Assembly (NCBI GenBank): GCA_020028375.1
Contig: JAHZNX010000244.1
Location: 1-6,001, forward strand
Reading direction: 5' to 3'
From: Betaproteobacteria bacterium
GTDB lineage: Bacteria > Pseudomonadota > Gammaproteobacteria > Burkholderiales > SG8-41
Length of the DNA stretch: 6,001 nucleotides
Part shown: positions 5,935-6,001 of the stretch, piece by piece
How the letters are laid out: each line of letters opens with the position of its first letter
Position numbering within the stretch: position 1 is the first letter of the stretch
Notes under the pieces: generated by a model
The model's database searches: none
Told to the model about the DNA's origin: nothing
Seen by the model: only the letters and a program-made list of their open reading frames with translations
Program-made: the position numbers and the translations under genes

Positions 5935-6001
5935 AGCGATCAGCGTTCAGCTACCGGCTGCCAGCTCAATGCACTGCGGGCGTGCCGTGCAAGAACATCC
6001 T
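5785..6001 (+). repeat. 217-bp direct repeat, copy 2 (inside and after truncated mreC)
   Basis: This is the second copy of the mreB 3' end and spacer segment, starting in the mreC frame and continuing to the last base of the window, so the true length is unknown. Of the 12 coding differences from copy 1, 11 are silent, which means this version evolved as a functional mreB end and not as an unconstrained duplicate. The spacer part keeps both TCAGC words (5940-5944, 5947-5951). Confidence 0.95.

Overview
The window reads as a chromosomal housekeeping locus of a GC-rich betaproteobacterium. Three things point there: the protein sequences (PyrE tail, GatA/B/C, MreB, MreC N-terminus), the divergent gatCAB / mreBC arrangement, and short intergenic repeats of types common in that group. 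I see no tRNA, rRNA, CRISPR array, transposase, phage gene or obvious defence gene.

Layout. Bases 1-221 hold the 3' end of pyrE (+), overlapped by a gene for a small secreted, coiled-coil, DUF4124-like protein (211-894, +). This converges on the gat operon, with an inverted pair of hairpin repeats between them (897-983). The gat operon is on the minus strand in the order gatC (4269-3982), gatA (3960-2503), gatB (2465-988). It encodes the amidotransferase that converts misacylated Glu-tRNA(Gln) and/or Asp-tRNA(Asn) to the correct aminoacyl-tRNA. Divergently, mreB (4365-5408, +) and the beginning of mreC (from 5509, +) encode the actin-like filament and membrane-anchored partner of the rod-shape elongation machinery. 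The 95-bp gatC-mreB gap holds candidate promoters whose -10 elements overlap on opposite strands.

Two coding regions are broken as written. gatB carries a 5-bp tandem duplication (GAGCG GAGCG, 2222-2231) that shifts the frame after about residue 80. Removing one unit restores a full 490-residue GatB. mreC runs normally for about 92 codons and then switches in frame into a second copy of the last 49 codons of mreB, followed by the mreB stop and the beginning of the mreB-mreC spacer. The duplicated segment is 217 bp with no gaps and runs off the window (5259-5475 against 5785-6001). It differs at 14 sites; 11 of the 12 coding differences are synonymous.

Both breaks hit genes that are usually essential, and the synonymous divergence looks like strain-level variation. 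My leading explanation is therefore a chimeric or error-containing assembly of mixed related strains. A real tandem duplication making an MreC-MreB hybrid is the interesting alternative, and read data could decide. I do not find convincing evidence of a new biological system. The most unusual observations are the mreC'-'mreB fusion, the gatB frameshift, a structured repeat spacer with a 7-nt period before mreC, a G-rich gatA ribosome-binding region and a dispersed repeat filling the gatA-gatB gap.
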